Below, piece by piece: positions 42,768-51,638 of a stretch of 64,000 nt of DNA. Within the stretch, counting starts at the first letter, position 1. Every line of letters starts with the position of its first letter. The DNA is from Halomicrobium zhouii (GTDB lineage: Archaea; Halobacteriota; Halobacteria; Halobacteriales; Haloarculaceae): positions 620,001-684,000 of the forward strand of contig NZ_FOZK01000002.1 in NCBI RefSeq assembly GCF_900114435.1, read 5' to 3'. The notes under the pieces are model-generated. The model saw only the letters and a list, made by a program, of their open reading frames with translations, did no database searches and was not told the DNA's origin. The position numbers were made by a program, and so were the translations under genes.

Positions 42768-43457
42768 ATGAACGACTCACTCCAGGGGAACGCCCTCGAC
42801 GAACTGATCCACGAGGGTCGGTACCTCTACCCGACGAACGTCGTCGAGATCGTCGAACGGTACCACGCCGGTGGCGAACCCGGCGTTCCCCGGTCGCTGG
42901 TCCTCTCGTACGCCGACCACGTCCTGTCAGACCTCGGCAACCGCGCGCCCTACTCCCTGACGCGGTTCTCGGCGCTGCTCGACGACCGCGTGACCGACGC
43001 GGCGTTCTGGCTGCCCAACGCGCTGTATCGGACGGGACCCGACCGGATTAGCGTCTACCCTCTGTCGTGGCACCAGCGTCTCGACGGCGTCACGGATCCG
43101 GTCGAGTACGCGACCGTCGTCGGTGCAGACCTCGACAGGGCACGGGGGATCGCGGACGCCGGTGTTGCTTCGGCCGTCCCGAAGCAGCTACTCCTCGACG
43201 CGATGACCGTCATGGGTCCGATGGACCGCCGTACCGCGGGTGGCCTGCTCCGGGACGCGAGGCTGTCGGGGCGGATCCGCGTCGACCCGGTGCAGAATCC
43301 CGACGCGGACGTCAGAGTGGTCCCAGCGCCGGCACCGGCGTCGTCTGGTCGGTCCGAACCGACGCGCTCGACCGCTTCCGGTGCCGCTTCCGGGATCCCC
43401 GACCGTCGGCCTCGGCCCGGCACGTCACCGGCCCCGGGGCACGGCCGCTCTGGATGA
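42768..43457 (+). CDS. Unrecognised haloarchaeal protein, probably frameshifted at its 3' end
   Basis: The first 180 residues are a normal soluble sequence: VVEIVERYHAGGEPGVPRSL, LTRFSALLDDRVTDAAFWLPN, and a helix-turn-helix-like MTVMGPMDRRTAGGLLRDARLSG that could bind DNA. From about 43320 the frame becomes Pro/Ser/Thr-rich and its third positions lose the GC bias, while the +2 frame (reading VVWSVRTDALDRFRCRF) takes it over and runs into the next ORF. I therefore think this and the following ORF were one gene of about 360 aa broken by a frameshift near 43315-43325. A TTTATA box lies at 42730-42735. Family not recognised. Confidence 0.7.
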   Translation: MNDSLQGNALDELIHEGRYLYPTNVVEIVERYHAGGEPGVPRSLVLSYADHVLSDLGNRAPYSLTRFSALLDDRVTDAAFWLPNALYRTGPDRISVYPLSWHQRLDGVTDPVEYATVVGADLDRARGIADAGVASAVPKQLLLDAMTVMGPMDRRTAGGLLRDARLSGRIRVDPVQNPDADVRVVPAPAPASSGRSEPTRSTASGAASGIPDRRPRPGTSPAPGHGRSG

Positions 43458-43855
43458 TCGAGGACGACCGATCGGAGGGACTCCGTCTCGTTCGCCGTCT
43501 CCGGGAGGGACTGGTCCGGAACGATGGGTCCACTCCCCGATTCGACGTCGACCACGAGACTGCGATCGACCCGACACCGGACGGGACGCTCGCGGCGACC
43601 CTCGCGGCCGACGGGCGGTCGCTGGCCGCCGTGTACGCCCAGCCGACGCGCGCCTACGTCGAGTTCGAGGCTGCGCCGACCGTCGCGGCGGCGTCCGCCG
43701 ACGCGGCGGGCTTGCGGGTTCGACCGAAGGCGAGCAGGCCACCGAAGACGCTCGTGTTCGTCGAATCCGTGGGCGACGTGGAGCCCGCACTCGGCGTGAT
43801 CGCGGCCGTCCACGCCGCATCCGAGTCTCCGCGGGGGGCGGACGAGTCTCCCTGA
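43454..43855 (+). CDS. Downstream part of the frameshifted gene
   Basis: If translated alone from the ATG at 43454 this gives 133 aa and overlaps the previous stop by 4 nt (ATGA). The content (EDDRSEGLRLVRRLREGLVRNDGS, AATLAADGRSLAAVYAQPTRAYVEFEA, KTLVFVESVGDVEPALGVIAAVHAA) looks like the C-terminal alpha/beta domain of a larger protein. The same frame has good GC3 codon bias for about 130 bp upstream of this ATG, to about 43322, which argues for a continuous original gene. Function unknown. Confidence 0.6.
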   Translation: MIEDDRSEGLRLVRRLREGLVRNDGSTPRFDVDHETAIDPTPDGTLAATLAADGRSLAAVYAQPTRAYVEFEAAPTVAAASADAAGLRVRPKASRPPKTLVFVESVGDVEPALGVIAAVHAASESPRGADESP

Positions 43856-43939
43856 GGCCCGACCGGCTCCGGAACGGGCCGTCACGGTCAGGGACGAGGC
43901 CGTGCCCGGCCCCGGCCGATTCACGGCGGCCGCTCCCGC

Positions 43940-44206
43940 TCAGTTCGCGGTGGGGCGCTGACTGGCGGCTCGTTCCGCGGCGTGTCCGACACAGAGTATC
44001 TCGCCGGTGTCCGTGTCGAAGGCGAACGGGTCGCCGGGGCGGATCCGTTCCCCGTCGACGCCGCAGCCGTCGGCGTGCTGGAGGAAGTACCGCCCCTCCT
44101 CGCGGCCGGTCTCCAGCCGTCCGGCTTTGACGGCGAAGCGGACGAGTCCTTCGCCGATCTGCGTGCGTTCGGTGGTGTCGGCCGCTTCGAATCGGAGTAT
44201 CGGCAT
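43940..44206 (-). CDS. Small hypothetical protein with His/Cys residues
   Basis: An 88-aa protein starting MPILRFEAADTTERTQIGEG. It contains FLQHADGCGVDGERI and GDPFAFDTDTGEILCVGHAAE; the two Cys and nearby His could bind a metal, and the compact beta-rich pattern suggests a small single domain. The ATG at 44206 is preceded at about 28 nt by a GATAAAC box (plus strand 44231-44237), which argues against the earlier ATG at 44269. It is divergent from the sulfite-oxidase-like gene. Family not recognised with certainty. Confidence 0.65.
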   Translation of the reverse strand: MPILRFEAADTTERTQIGEGLVRFAVKAGRLETGREEGRYFLQHADGCGVDGERIRPGDPFAFDTDTGEILCVGHAAERAASQRPTAN

Positions 44207-44298
44207 GCGGGTGACTAGCACCTCGGGACCGATAAACGCACGCCCGGAACCGGATCGCAGGGCTGTCATTTACCGTGATGGCGGACGAACTCACAGGT

Positions 44299-44901
44299 AT
44301 GTCAGTGACAGACGTCACCGACGTCCACGAGGAGTTCGGCGGGGAGCGCCTGCCGCCCGGACAGCGCCGCACCGAGCGGTATCCGGTCCTCTCCAAGAGC
44401 GGGACGCCAGAGTGGGACCCCGAGACGTGGGAGTTCACCGTCTCGGGCGCCGTCGAGGACGAACTCAGGTTCTCGTGGGACGAGTTCCGTGACCTCCCCA
44501 GCGAGACCCAGCGCCAGGACTTCCACTGCGTCACCGGGTGGAGCAAGTTCGACAACGAGTTCACCGGCGTCACGTTCCCGGAACTCGCCGAGCGGGCCGG
44601 CGTCACTGACGACGCCGTGCACGTGATGTTCCGTGCGCTCGACGGCTATTCGACGAACCTGCCGCTGGCGGAGTGCACGCGCGAGGAAGTGCTGTTCACG
44701 TACGACCTCGACGGCCGGCCGCTCCCCTCGGACCACGGCGGACCGCTCCGGGTCGTGACGCCCCACAAGTACGCCTACAAGGGAGCGAAGTGGGTGACGG
44801 GCGTCGAGTTCCTCACCGAACCCGAGCGAGGGTACTGGGAGAAACGCGGCTACTCCAACACGGCGAATCCCTGGAACGAAGAGCGATACGACACGTTTTG
44901 A
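44299..44901 (+). CDS. Sulfite-oxidase-fold molybdopterin oxidoreductase (cofactor-binding domain only)
   Basis: A 200-aa protein matching the oxidoreductase molybdopterin-binding domain (SUOX/MsrP fold). The Mo-ligating Cys is in FHCVTGWS near residue 77, followed by VMFRALDGYSTNLPL and the late HGGPLRVVTPHKYAYKGAKWV. There is no dimerisation domain, no haem domain and no Tat or Sec signal, so a cytosolic soluble enzyme is predicted. Its substrate (sulfoxide, sulfite or another) cannot be told. An ATTTA box at 44268-44272 sits 28 nt before this ATG; an earlier ATG at 44278 is too close to the box. Confidence 0.87.
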   Translation: MSVTDVTDVHEEFGGERLPPGQRRTERYPVLSKSGTPEWDPETWEFTVSGAVEDELRFSWDEFRDLPSETQRQDFHCVTGWSKFDNEFTGVTFPELAERAGVTDDAVHVMFRALDGYSTNLPLAECTREEVLFTYDLDGRPLPSDHGGPLRVVTPHKYAYKGAKWVTGVEFLTEPERGYWEKRGYSNTANPWNEERYDTF

Positions 44902-44963
44902 GTCTCGTCGGTTCGGTCCCGTGCTATCTCAGCCTTCAAGGGCCCGCTGATCCAAGTACCGGC

Positions 44964-45320
44964 GTGCCCGGACCAGACGACGATTCCCGACCGACGCCCC
45001 CATCGGACCCCGAACCTGACGACATCATCGTCTCCTGCGAGCGATGCGACCGCGAGTGGGACCTCTCGGACGAACTCGCGACCGTCGGCAACCAGGCCTT
45101 CGAACAGTTCGCGCTGGACCACCGCCGCCACACCGGCCACTTCCCGGACTCAATCGAGACCTGGCGGACGAGTTGCCGGAACTGCCCGGAGGAGGCCGAG
45201 CGGTTGGACGAGGACGCGGCCCACCGCTGGGCAGCGACCCACGCCCGCCACACGCGCCACGACGTCGAGATACGGCACGCGACGGCGGACGAGGTCTCGG
45301 TCATCGAGGGCGAGAAATAG
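44964..45320 (+). CDS. Zinc-binding small protein with GTG start
   Basis: A 118-aa acidic protein with cysteine pairs CERC near residue 25 and CRNC near 70, separated by about 45 residues rich in His (LDHRRHTGHFPD, HRWAATHARHTRHD). A zinc site is likely. The GTG at 44964 is chosen because a TTCAAG box at about 44934 lies 28 nt upstream and no ATG is suitably placed; longer readings run into the previous gene. Conserved-hypothetical in style; no function recognised. Confidence 0.6.
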   Translation: MPGPDDDSRPTPPSDPEPDDIIVSCERCDREWDLSDELATVGNQAFEQFALDHRRHTGHFPDSIETWRTSCRNCPEEAERLDEDAAHRWAATHARHTRHDVEIRHATADEVSVIEGEK

Positions 45321-45333
45321 CGTCGCTGGCGGC

Positions 45334-45789
45334 TCAGAGTCCCTCGAACGAGGCGATTCGCTCCCGCCAGCTGTCGGGCAACGGTCGGGACTTGCCCGCC
45401 TCGCGGTCGTAGGCGACCATCGTGGTCGTCCCCTCGGCCGCCACGTCGCCGTCCGATCTGATCTCGTACTCGATGGGGAAACTGGCGTCGCCGAGCCGCG
45501 GGACGCGGACGCCCACCGACACCGAGTCGACCAGGCCGACGGAGTGGCGGTACTGGATGTCCAGGCTGGCGACGACGACGCCGACGGCCGCCCCGCCCCC
45601 GTCGCCCTCGGCCGACTCGGCGGCGAGCGACCGCGCCTCGTCGCCCAGTACCTCCTCCAGGTAGTCGATGCGGGCCTCTTCCAGGTAGGTCGCGTACGTC
45701 GCGTTGTTGACGTGGCCGTAGGTGTCGACGTCCGAGTAGCGGACGGCGACCGTGGTCTCGAACTCGAAGGCCGGATCCTCGGAGCTCAC
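45334..45789 (-). CDS. Acyl-CoA thioesterase (4HBT hotdog-fold)
   Basis: A 151-aa single hotdog-domain protein of the 4-hydroxybenzoyl-CoA thioesterase/YbgC-FadM type. The family motif is clear: VAVRYSDVDTYGHVNNATYATYLEEAR, with the catalytic Asp in YSDVD and the following HVNN. It hydrolyses acyl-CoA thioesters; chain-length preference unknown. Its start overlaps the end of the msrA gene by 4 nt, so the two form an operon. Confidence 0.88.
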   Translation of the reverse strand: MSSEDPAFEFETTVAVRYSDVDTYGHVNNATYATYLEEARIDYLEEVLGDEARSLAAESAEGDGGGAAVGVVVASLDIQYRHSVGLVDSVSVGVRVPRLGDASFPIEYEIRSDGDVAAEGTTTMVAYDREAGKSRPLPDSWRERIASFEGL

Positions 45790-46319
45790 GCCGCCATCAG
45801 CTCCTGGAACTGCTTGCGGACCTTCTCGACCTTGGGGGCGGCGTTGACGGAGCAGTAGGCGTCGTTCGGGTTCTTCTCGAAGTAGTCCTGGTGGTACTCC
45901 TCGGCCTCGTAGAACGTCTCCAGCGGCGCGATCTCGGTGACGATGTCGTCGTCGTACCCCGACTGGATCTCGTCGACGAACGCCTCCACGGCCTCGCGCT
46001 GGGCCTCGTCGTGGTAGAAGACAGCCGAGCGGTACTGACTCCCCACGTCCGGTCCCTCCCGGTCCTTCGTCGTCGGATTATGCGTCGAGAAGAACACCGT
46101 CAGCACGTCCTCGTAGGAGAGCACGTCCGGGTCGTACTCGACCTGAACGCACTCGGCGTGGCCCGTCTCGCCCCGACAGACGGCCTCGTAGCTCGGGTCC
46201 TCGACGTGTCCACCGGCGTAGCCCGACGTGACGCGTTCGACGCCCGCGAGCTCCTTGAACACGGCCTCGGTGCACCAGAAACAGCCGCCCGCAACTGTCG
46301 CGGTCTCTGTGTCGGTCAT
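45786..46319 (-). CDS. msrA: Peptide-methionine (S)-S-oxide reductase
   Basis: A 177-aa MsrA that repairs oxidised methionine. The catalytic motif GGCFWCTE is at residues 11-18 with nucleophile Cys13, followed by TSGYAGGHVEDPSYEAVC and EYDPDVLSYEDVLTVFFSTHNPT. Further Cys residues (C16, one near 48 and one near 158 in NDAYCSV) could resolve the disulfide. The TAAA box at 46345-46348 on the plus strand is about 27 nt before the ATG at 46319, so the ATG two codons earlier is less likely. First gene of a two-gene operon with the thioesterase. Confidence 0.95.
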   Translation of the reverse strand: MTDTETATVAGGCFWCTEAVFKELAGVERVTSGYAGGHVEDPSYEAVCRGETGHAECVQVEYDPDVLSYEDVLTVFFSTHNPTTKDREGPDVGSQYRSAVFYHDEAQREAVEAFVDEIQSGYDDDIVTEIAPLETFYEAEEYHQDYFEKNPNDAYCSVNAAPKVEKVRKQFQELMAA

Positions 46320-46562
46320 TACCACCGGTTGGGCGCCTGGCCACTAAACCCTCACTCTCGACGGATCGTTCTTGTTGGACGTCTGTCAATTCCGTTACCT
46401 GATGGCTGGTCGGTACAGATCAGCTACGTAGCGTTTGGTGGGTACTGGGGTTGTCGCTGTTAGCACGACGTCTTGCTGTCGGCATTCGTTTCACTGGCCC
46501 AACCGAGAACCACCCACTCAGTTCAAAACTCTACCGAGCAATCACCTCGAATCGCGTCACGT

Positions 46563-46772
46563 TCAGGACGTCGACGGGTAGCCGGCCGCTTCGACGGCGT
46601 CGAGCAGATCGTTCAGCTCCGTCATCGCGGGGTCGAACCGGATGCCGACGACGCCGGTGGGCGAGGACGTCGCCGCCCACTGGACGCCCGGGAGGTTGAT
46701 GAGCGCCGACGTCACCGCCCGTTCCGCCTCCCGTGGGCGGACGCCGGGCACGTCGAGCGCGACCTGTTGCAT
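46563..46772 (-). CDS. HMA-like small protein lacking the CxxC metal motif
   Basis: A 69-aa protein with the beta-alpha-beta-beta-alpha-beta pattern of heavy-metal-associated domains: QQVALDVPGV, REAERAVTSALINLPGVQWAATS, TGVVGIRFDPAMTELNDLLDAVEAAGY. The position where copper-binding HMA domains have CxxC reads GVRPRE, so it probably does not bind copper in the usual way. A TATAATATTTT box at about 46796-46806 on the plus strand precedes the start by about 27 nt. Confidence 0.75.
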   Translation of the reverse strand: MQQVALDVPGVRPREAERAVTSALINLPGVQWAATSSPTGVVGIRFDPAMTELNDLLDAVEAAGYPSTS

Positions 46773-46834
46773 GCGAAATACAACGCCGTTCTCAGCTATA
46801 ATATTTTGGGAACCACGGGAAGACGGCGTGGTAA

Positions 46835-48469
46835 CTACCTGTCGACTTCACCCATGATTGTGTCGAGGCTACCGATAGTGGCCACCAGGTCGGCGACGAA
46901 CTCGCCCCGGCCCATCACGGGGAGGGCCTGGAGGTTCGAGAACGACGGCCCGCGGATCTTGAAGCGAGCGGGCGTGTCGGTGCCGTCTGAGCGGACGTAG
47001 ATGCCGAGTTCGCCCTTCGCCCCCTCGACGGCGCTGTACACCTCCCGGTCCTTGTCGGGCCGGAGCGTTCTGGGGACGTTCGACTGGAGCGTGCGCTCGT
47101 CGTCGGGCCACGATTCCAGCAGGTCGACGCACTGTTCGACGATGCGGGCCGACTGCTCGACCTCCCGCATCCGGACGAGCAGGCGGGCGAGGTTGTCACA
47201 GCCGTCCTCGGTGACGACGTCCCACTCCAGTTCGTCGTAGTAGCCGTACGGGTCGTCCCGGCGGAGGTCGTAGTCGATGCCCGACCCGCGGGCGACGGGG
47301 CCCGTGCAGCCGAACTCCTTCGCACGTTCCGGCGGGAGAACGCCCGTGTCGAGCGTCCGTTCCTGCAGGATCTCGTTGTTCGAGAGGAGGTCGTGGTACT
47401 CGACGACTTTCTCGGGGAGGCCGTCGACGAACTCGCGGATCTTCTCGAAGAACTCTGCGCGCGGTTCGGGGACGTCCCAGGCGACCCCGCCGAGCCGGAA
47501 GTAGTTGAACATCAGGCGCTGGCCGGTCAGGTCCTCCAGGACGTCCTGGATCAGCTCCCGGTCGCGGAAGGCGTACATCCACGTCGCGTTGAACTCGCCG
47601 ACGACGTCGAGCGCGTACGCCCCGAGCGCCAGGAAGTGCGACAGCATCCGGGACAGCTCCGCCGACATCGTCCGGAGCACCTGTGCGTATTCGGGCACCT
47701 CGATGTCGGCCAGTCGCTCGGCGGCGCGGGCGTACGCCCACTCGTTACAGAGGCCCGCGCCGCCCCAGTCCCACCGGTCTGGGTAGGGCATGATCTGGTG
47801 GCGGTAGGTCCCCTGCTGGCACATCTGCTCCTCGCAGCGGTGGATGTAGCCGATGTCCGGTTCGACGTCGGCGACCACCTCGCCGTCGAGTTCGACCAGC
47901 AGGTGGAGCACGCCGTGGGTCGAGGGGTGGTGCGGGCCCATGTTCAGCAGCATCGTGTCCGGCCCCACCTGTCGGTCTTCCATGATACGCTCGTGCTCGC
48001 GGTAGGTGACTATCTGTGGCTGGTCCTGGTCGTAGTCCTCGGTCAGCGGGTGGCCCTGCCACGTCTCTGGCAGGAGGATCCGCCGGAGGTCGGGGTGGTC
48101 GTCGAACCGGAGCCCCAGGAGGTCGTAGGCCTCGCGCTCGTGCCACTCGGCGGTCTCGTACACCGGCGCCGCCGACTCGTTGCCCGGGTCGTCTTTCGGG
48201 GACGGGACGACGACGGACACCTCGTCGGTCGGGGCGTCGTACTTCTTCAGGTGGTAGATGGCCTCGAACCGGTCGCCGTACTCCTGGGCCGTGACGCAGG
48301 CGCAGTGGTCGTAGCCCGCGTCCGCTTTCAGCGCGGAGAGAACCTCCTGGACGGCGTCGGCCCGGACCACCACCGCCGGCGCGTTGACGTGCTCTTCGTT
48401 CCCCACCACGGCGTCGTCCGGTAATACGTCGAAAACGCTCCCCTCACCGGTTGTAAGCTGTCGTTGCAT
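46835..48469 (-). CDS. nuoCD: Fused NADH dehydrogenase-like subunit NuoCD
   Basis: A 544-aa fusion of the 30-kDa (NuoC, about 1-160) and 49-kDa (NuoD, about 165-544) subunits of complex I, as is normal in haloarchaea, where the complex lacks the NADH module and its electron donor is uncertain. NuoC part: YETAEWHEREAYDLLGLRF. NuoD part: LLNMGPHHPSTHGVLHL near 175, DIGYIHRCEEQMCQ, and the conserved C-terminal DLVATIGSLDTIMGEVDR. It is oriented away from any other nuo gene; neighbours are an HMA-like protein and an HTH_10 regulator. Either the operon is split or this is a paralogue. Confidence 0.92.
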   Translation of the reverse strand: MQRQLTTGEGSVFDVLPDDAVVGNEEHVNAPAVVVRADAVQEVLSALKADAGYDHCACVTAQEYGDRFEAIYHLKKYDAPTDEVSVVVPSPKDDPGNESAAPVYETAEWHEREAYDLLGLRFDDHPDLRRILLPETWQGHPLTEDYDQDQPQIVTYREHERIMEDRQVGPDTMLLNMGPHHPSTHGVLHLLVELDGEVVADVEPDIGYIHRCEEQMCQQGTYRHQIMPYPDRWDWGGAGLCNEWAYARAAERLADIEVPEYAQVLRTMSAELSRMLSHFLALGAYALDVVGEFNATWMYAFRDRELIQDVLEDLTGQRLMFNYFRLGGVAWDVPEPRAEFFEKIREFVDGLPEKVVEYHDLLSNNEILQERTLDTGVLPPERAKEFGCTGPVARGSGIDYDLRRDDPYGYYDELEWDVVTEDGCDNLARLLVRMREVEQSARIVEQCVDLLESWPDDERTLQSNVPRTLRPDKDREVYSAVEGAKGELGIYVRSDGTDTPARFKIRGPSFSNLQALPVMGRGEFVADLVATIGSLDTIMGEVDR

Positions 48470-48564
48470 GCCTTCGATCGTCCGTAACTCCGGCCGGAAC
48501 GCTCCTCGCGTTTCTGCCTCAGCTGTGAGGTAGGTTTATGTGGTGCGCCCCTCAGCCGTCTCGC

Positions 48565-49257
48565 ATGAAGTACGTCCGCCTGGCACTGGACCAGGACCCC
48601 GAGGTGCGCCACCCGATGCACCAGTTCGTCGTCGCCCACGACGGCTACGAGGTGTCGCGCCTGCTGGAGGTGAGCTACAGCCAGCCGGGCACCGACGCCG
48701 GCGAGGGGTTCGGCATCCAGACCGCGCTGTTCCACGTCACCGGGTCGCCCGTGGAACCGTACGAGGCCGCACTGCGCGAGACCGAGGAGGTCATCGAGTA
48801 CGAACTCTCCCGCCGGGACGACGACTCCTTCTACCTCTACGTCCGCGGCGAGCACACCGACGCCGACGACCGCCTCGTGGAGGCGTTCAGCCGTCAGGGG
48901 CTCGTCCTCATGATGCCCGTCGAGTTCCACGCCGACGGCACGATGCGCGCCACCGTCATCGGCCCCGGCGAGACGGTCCAGCGCGCCGTCGAAGCACTCC
49001 CCGAGGCGTTCACCGTCGACGTCCGCTCCGTCGGCGAGTACGACGCCCGCTACTTCGTCACCGGCGGCCGACTGACCGACCGCCAGTACGAGGCCGTCGA
49101 CGCCGCCGTCGACTGTGGCTACTACGAGGAACCACGCAGCGGGAGCGTGGCCGACGTCGCTGAGGTACTGGGCTGTTCGCCCGGGACAGCGGCGGAACAT
49201 CTCCGGCGGGCCGAGGCGTCCGTGATGGCGGACGTCGTATCTGAGAGGTTCTCGTAA
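48565..49257 (+). CDS. HTH_10 (bat-type) transcriptional regulator
   Basis: A 230-aa regulator with the C-terminal HTH_10 domain (LTDRQYEAVDAAVDCGYYEEP, GSVADVAEVLGCSPGTAAEHLRRAEASVM) and an N-terminal alpha/beta sensor-like region starting MKYVRLALDQDPEVRHPMHQ. The start at 48565 has a TTTATG box (about 48535-48540) 27 nt upstream; the in-frame ATG at 48538 lies inside that box. It is divergent from nuoCD and could regulate it. Confidence 0.87.
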   Translation: MKYVRLALDQDPEVRHPMHQFVVAHDGYEVSRLLEVSYSQPGTDAGEGFGIQTALFHVTGSPVEPYEAALRETEEVIEYELSRRDDDSFYLYVRGEHTDADDRLVEAFSRQGLVLMMPVEFHADGTMRATVIGPGETVQRAVEALPEAFTVDVRSVGEYDARYFVTGGRLTDRQYEAVDAAVDCGYYEEPRSGSVADVAEVLGCSPGTAAEHLRRAEASVMADVVSERFS

Positions 49258-49299
49258 CCACCGACCGCGTTCGTGAGAACGCCGGGAACCGGGACAGGG

Positions 49300-50670
49300 C
49301 TACTCCCGCCCGGACTGGACCCGAACTGCCAGAACCGCGAGCGGAACGGTAGCGAGGACCGAGACGACTGCGCCGGCGACAATCATCAGGATCAGGGGTC
49401 CGAACGGCCGAGTCGCGACGGGAACCCGGACGACTGCGGCCAGGAAGAACGTAAACACGGAGCCAAGGTACCCATATGCGACTGCCCGTGCGGTCCGGGC
49501 CGACCGTGGCCCCGCGACAGCGAGCCCGAACGCTGGCGCGACCGCCACGGGGAGGTGGTACGCGGTCTGTTCGAGCACGGTCCGGGCGGAACTGCCGTTT
49601 GTCCAGGCGGCAGGCTCGATGGTGGTGGCGACGACCCCGGCTCCGAGAGCAGCGACGACGGCCACTCCGAGTGCGTCACGCACCGACACGAGGCGGTCGG
49701 GCCGGCGCCAGGCGACGAGGCCGGTCACGAGGTATATCGCCGCCAGCCCGCCATACCAGGCCGGTTCGTGGAGGTGCTGTGCAAGTACCGCCGCGACGAT
49801 ACCGACGAGACCGAGACCGGCGAGGAGTGGGGCGAGCCGGTCCGAGTCACCGCTCTCGGCTCTCCGTACCGCCGCTACGGCACCGAGCAGCAGGGCTCCG
49901 TAGATGGCCGTCGGTGGGAGGACGTACCACTTGACGTTCTCCAGCCAGAGGGGCGCGGTGGCGAGCGCGACTGCGCCATCGGCGTGGTACTCGCTGGTGT
50001 CGGGCGGTCCGTACACGAGATAGACGTTTTCGCTAACGAACTGTCCCCAGTCGGTCTCCGGCCCGGTCCAGGTCACTCGCCGACCGTCCACGTCCGGAAC
50101 GCCCGGTGCGTCGGCGTCGTCGGCGTGGATGGTCTCGTTCGGCTCGTTGACCAGCTCCGTCCCCGGCGGACCGACGACGGTGAACCGGTCGGCGTTGAGG
50201 AGCCAGCCGCCCATGACGCTGCCTCTATGCAACGTGCCCGCGACGGTGAGACCGAGTCGTGATTCGCTGGCGTCGCGCTCTCGGAACTGGAACGTGACGT
50301 TCCGGCCGTCGACCGACGCGGTGACGGACGTTCTCGGCACTCTCGTACCGGCGGGGTGTCCATACCCCTCCGTCGTGGTGGCCCGGGCGACGCGGTGGAG
50401 CGCGGCGGGCGACGCGGCGAGTTGATCGGCAGCAGACTCGTTGACGCGATTGGTCACGACCCACGTCGCCGATCCGTTCTCGTGGACGTACACCGTCGCC
50501 GTGCTGTGAGTCACCTCGACCGGAACTCCCTGCTCGCTGGCCACATCCTCGAAGACGTCTCCGCAGGCGCCACAGACGTTGTCTGGAGAGGGACTCGCCA
50601 TCGCCGTGCCGGCGACCGCCAGGGCGACGACTGCGAGGAAGACCAGCGTGCGGCCGGCGACCCGTTTCAT
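49300..50670 (-). CDS. Signal-peptide-bearing polytopic membrane protein
   Basis: A 456-aa protein with a Sec-type signal (KRVAGRTLVFLAVVALAVAGTAMA, cleaved after about residue 25) and an external domain of about 200 residues with CGACGD near 33. The external beta-rich region (TATVYVHENGSATWVVTNRVNES) resembles the N-terminal domains of haloarchaeal DUF-type membrane proteins. About seven transmembrane helices occupy the C-terminal half. Function unknown. A CCTATATG box at about 50693-50700 on the plus strand is 27 nt before the start. It is convergent with the HTH_10 gene. Confidence 0.75.
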   Translation of the reverse strand: MKRVAGRTLVFLAVVALAVAGTAMASPSPDNVCGACGDVFEDVASEQGVPVEVTHSTATVYVHENGSATWVVTNRVNESAADQLAASPAALHRVARATTTEGYGHPAGTRVPRTSVTASVDGRNVTFQFRERDASESRLGLTVAGTLHRGSVMGGWLLNADRFTVVGPPGTELVNEPNETIHADDADAPGVPDVDGRRVTWTGPETDWGQFVSENVYLVYGPPDTSEYHADGAVALATAPLWLENVKWYVLPPTAIYGALLLGAVAAVRRAESGDSDRLAPLLAGLGLVGIVAAVLAQHLHEPAWYGGLAAIYLVTGLVAWRRPDRLVSVRDALGVAVVAALGAGVVATTIEPAAWTNGSSARTVLEQTAYHLPVAVAPAFGLAVAGPRSARTARAVAYGYLGSVFTFFLAAVVRVPVATRPFGPLILMIVAGAVVSVLATVPLAVLAVRVQSGRE

Positions 50671-50787
50671 TGCCCACGTGTGTTCTCGACCGGCCTATAT
50701 GTCTTCTGACGTGACACGGCACCGTGGCAACTCCTCACCCGCCGCGGCCCGCAATCCATTTCCACGGTTCTCGCCAACCCACGAGTA

Positions 50788-51627
50788 ATGACCGAGCTGG
50801 CGGACGAGGAGTGGCGGATCATCGCCGAGGAGTCCCACGAAGGGCCGCTGAACATGGCGCTGGACGAAATCGCCGCGGAGACGGCGGCTGCCGGCGGGCC
50901 GCGCACCCTCCGCGTCTACCGCTGGGAACCTAGCACGCTGTCGCTGGGGTACAACCAGGACCCCGAGACCGTCGACTGGGACGTTTGCGAGCGGGAGGGG
51001 ATCACCGTCACCCGGCGGCCGACCGGCGGCGGCGCCATCTACCACGACTCGTGGGGCGACGTCTCCTACTCCATCGTCGTCCCGGCCGACGAGGTGCCCG
51101 GGGACCTGATGGACTGCTACGAGCTGCTCTGCGAGCCGGTTCTCGAAGCGTTCTCACGGATGGGCGTCGACGCGGGCTTCGCCGACGAGGAGCGCCCCGC
51201 GGTCTATCAGCCGGCCTGCTACTTGCGGGCGCTCCATCCCGCTCACGACGTCGTCGGACCGGACGGCCGGAAGGTCTCCGGCAACGCCCAGTATCGCCAG
51301 CGCGACGCCGTCGTCCAGCACGGCTCGCTCACGTTCTCGACGAACCCCGAGCGTCACTGCGCGTGTTTCACGGGAGCGGGCGGCGACGCGGACCAGCGCG
51401 ATAACGGCCCGGATCCGGCCGCCTTCGCCGACCGCGTCGGTGGGATCGACGAGTACGTCGACGTCGACCGAGCGGGAGTCGTCGACGCGCTCGCGACGAC
51501 GCTGGCCGAGTGGGTCGACGCCGACGAAGGCGACTGGACCGACGACGAACTGGCCCGCGCTCACGACCTGGCCGAACGAAAACACGAGACCGAGGCCTGG
51601 ACGCGGGACGGGACGGATCCGACCTAA
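50788..51627 (+). CDS. lplA: Lipoate-protein ligase A family protein
   Basis: A 279-aa BPL/LplA-fold protein. The lipoate/ATP-binding motifs are RRPTGGGAIYHD near residue 73 and KVSGNAQYRQRD near 165, with VQHGSLTFS after them. LplA attaches lipoate (or octanoate) to E2 and glycine-cleavage proteins; in archaea two-part LplA-LplB systems are known, and the C-terminal region here (about 220-279) may stand in for the small partner. A CATTTCC box (about 50758-50764) lies about 27 nt upstream. Some relatives act as octanoyltransferases, so the exact reaction is inferred. Confidence 0.85.
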   Translation: MTELADEEWRIIAEESHEGPLNMALDEIAAETAAAGGPRTLRVYRWEPSTLSLGYNQDPETVDWDVCEREGITVTRRPTGGGAIYHDSWGDVSYSIVVPADEVPGDLMDCYELLCEPVLEAFSRMGVDAGFADEERPAVYQPACYLRALHPAHDVVGPDGRKVSGNAQYRQRDAVVQHGSLTFSTNPERHCACFTGAGGDADQRDNGPDPAAFADRVGGIDEYVDVDRAGVVDALATTLAEWVDADEGDWTDDELARAHDLAERKHETEAWTRDGTDPT

Positions 51628-51638
51628 AATTCGGCGAA

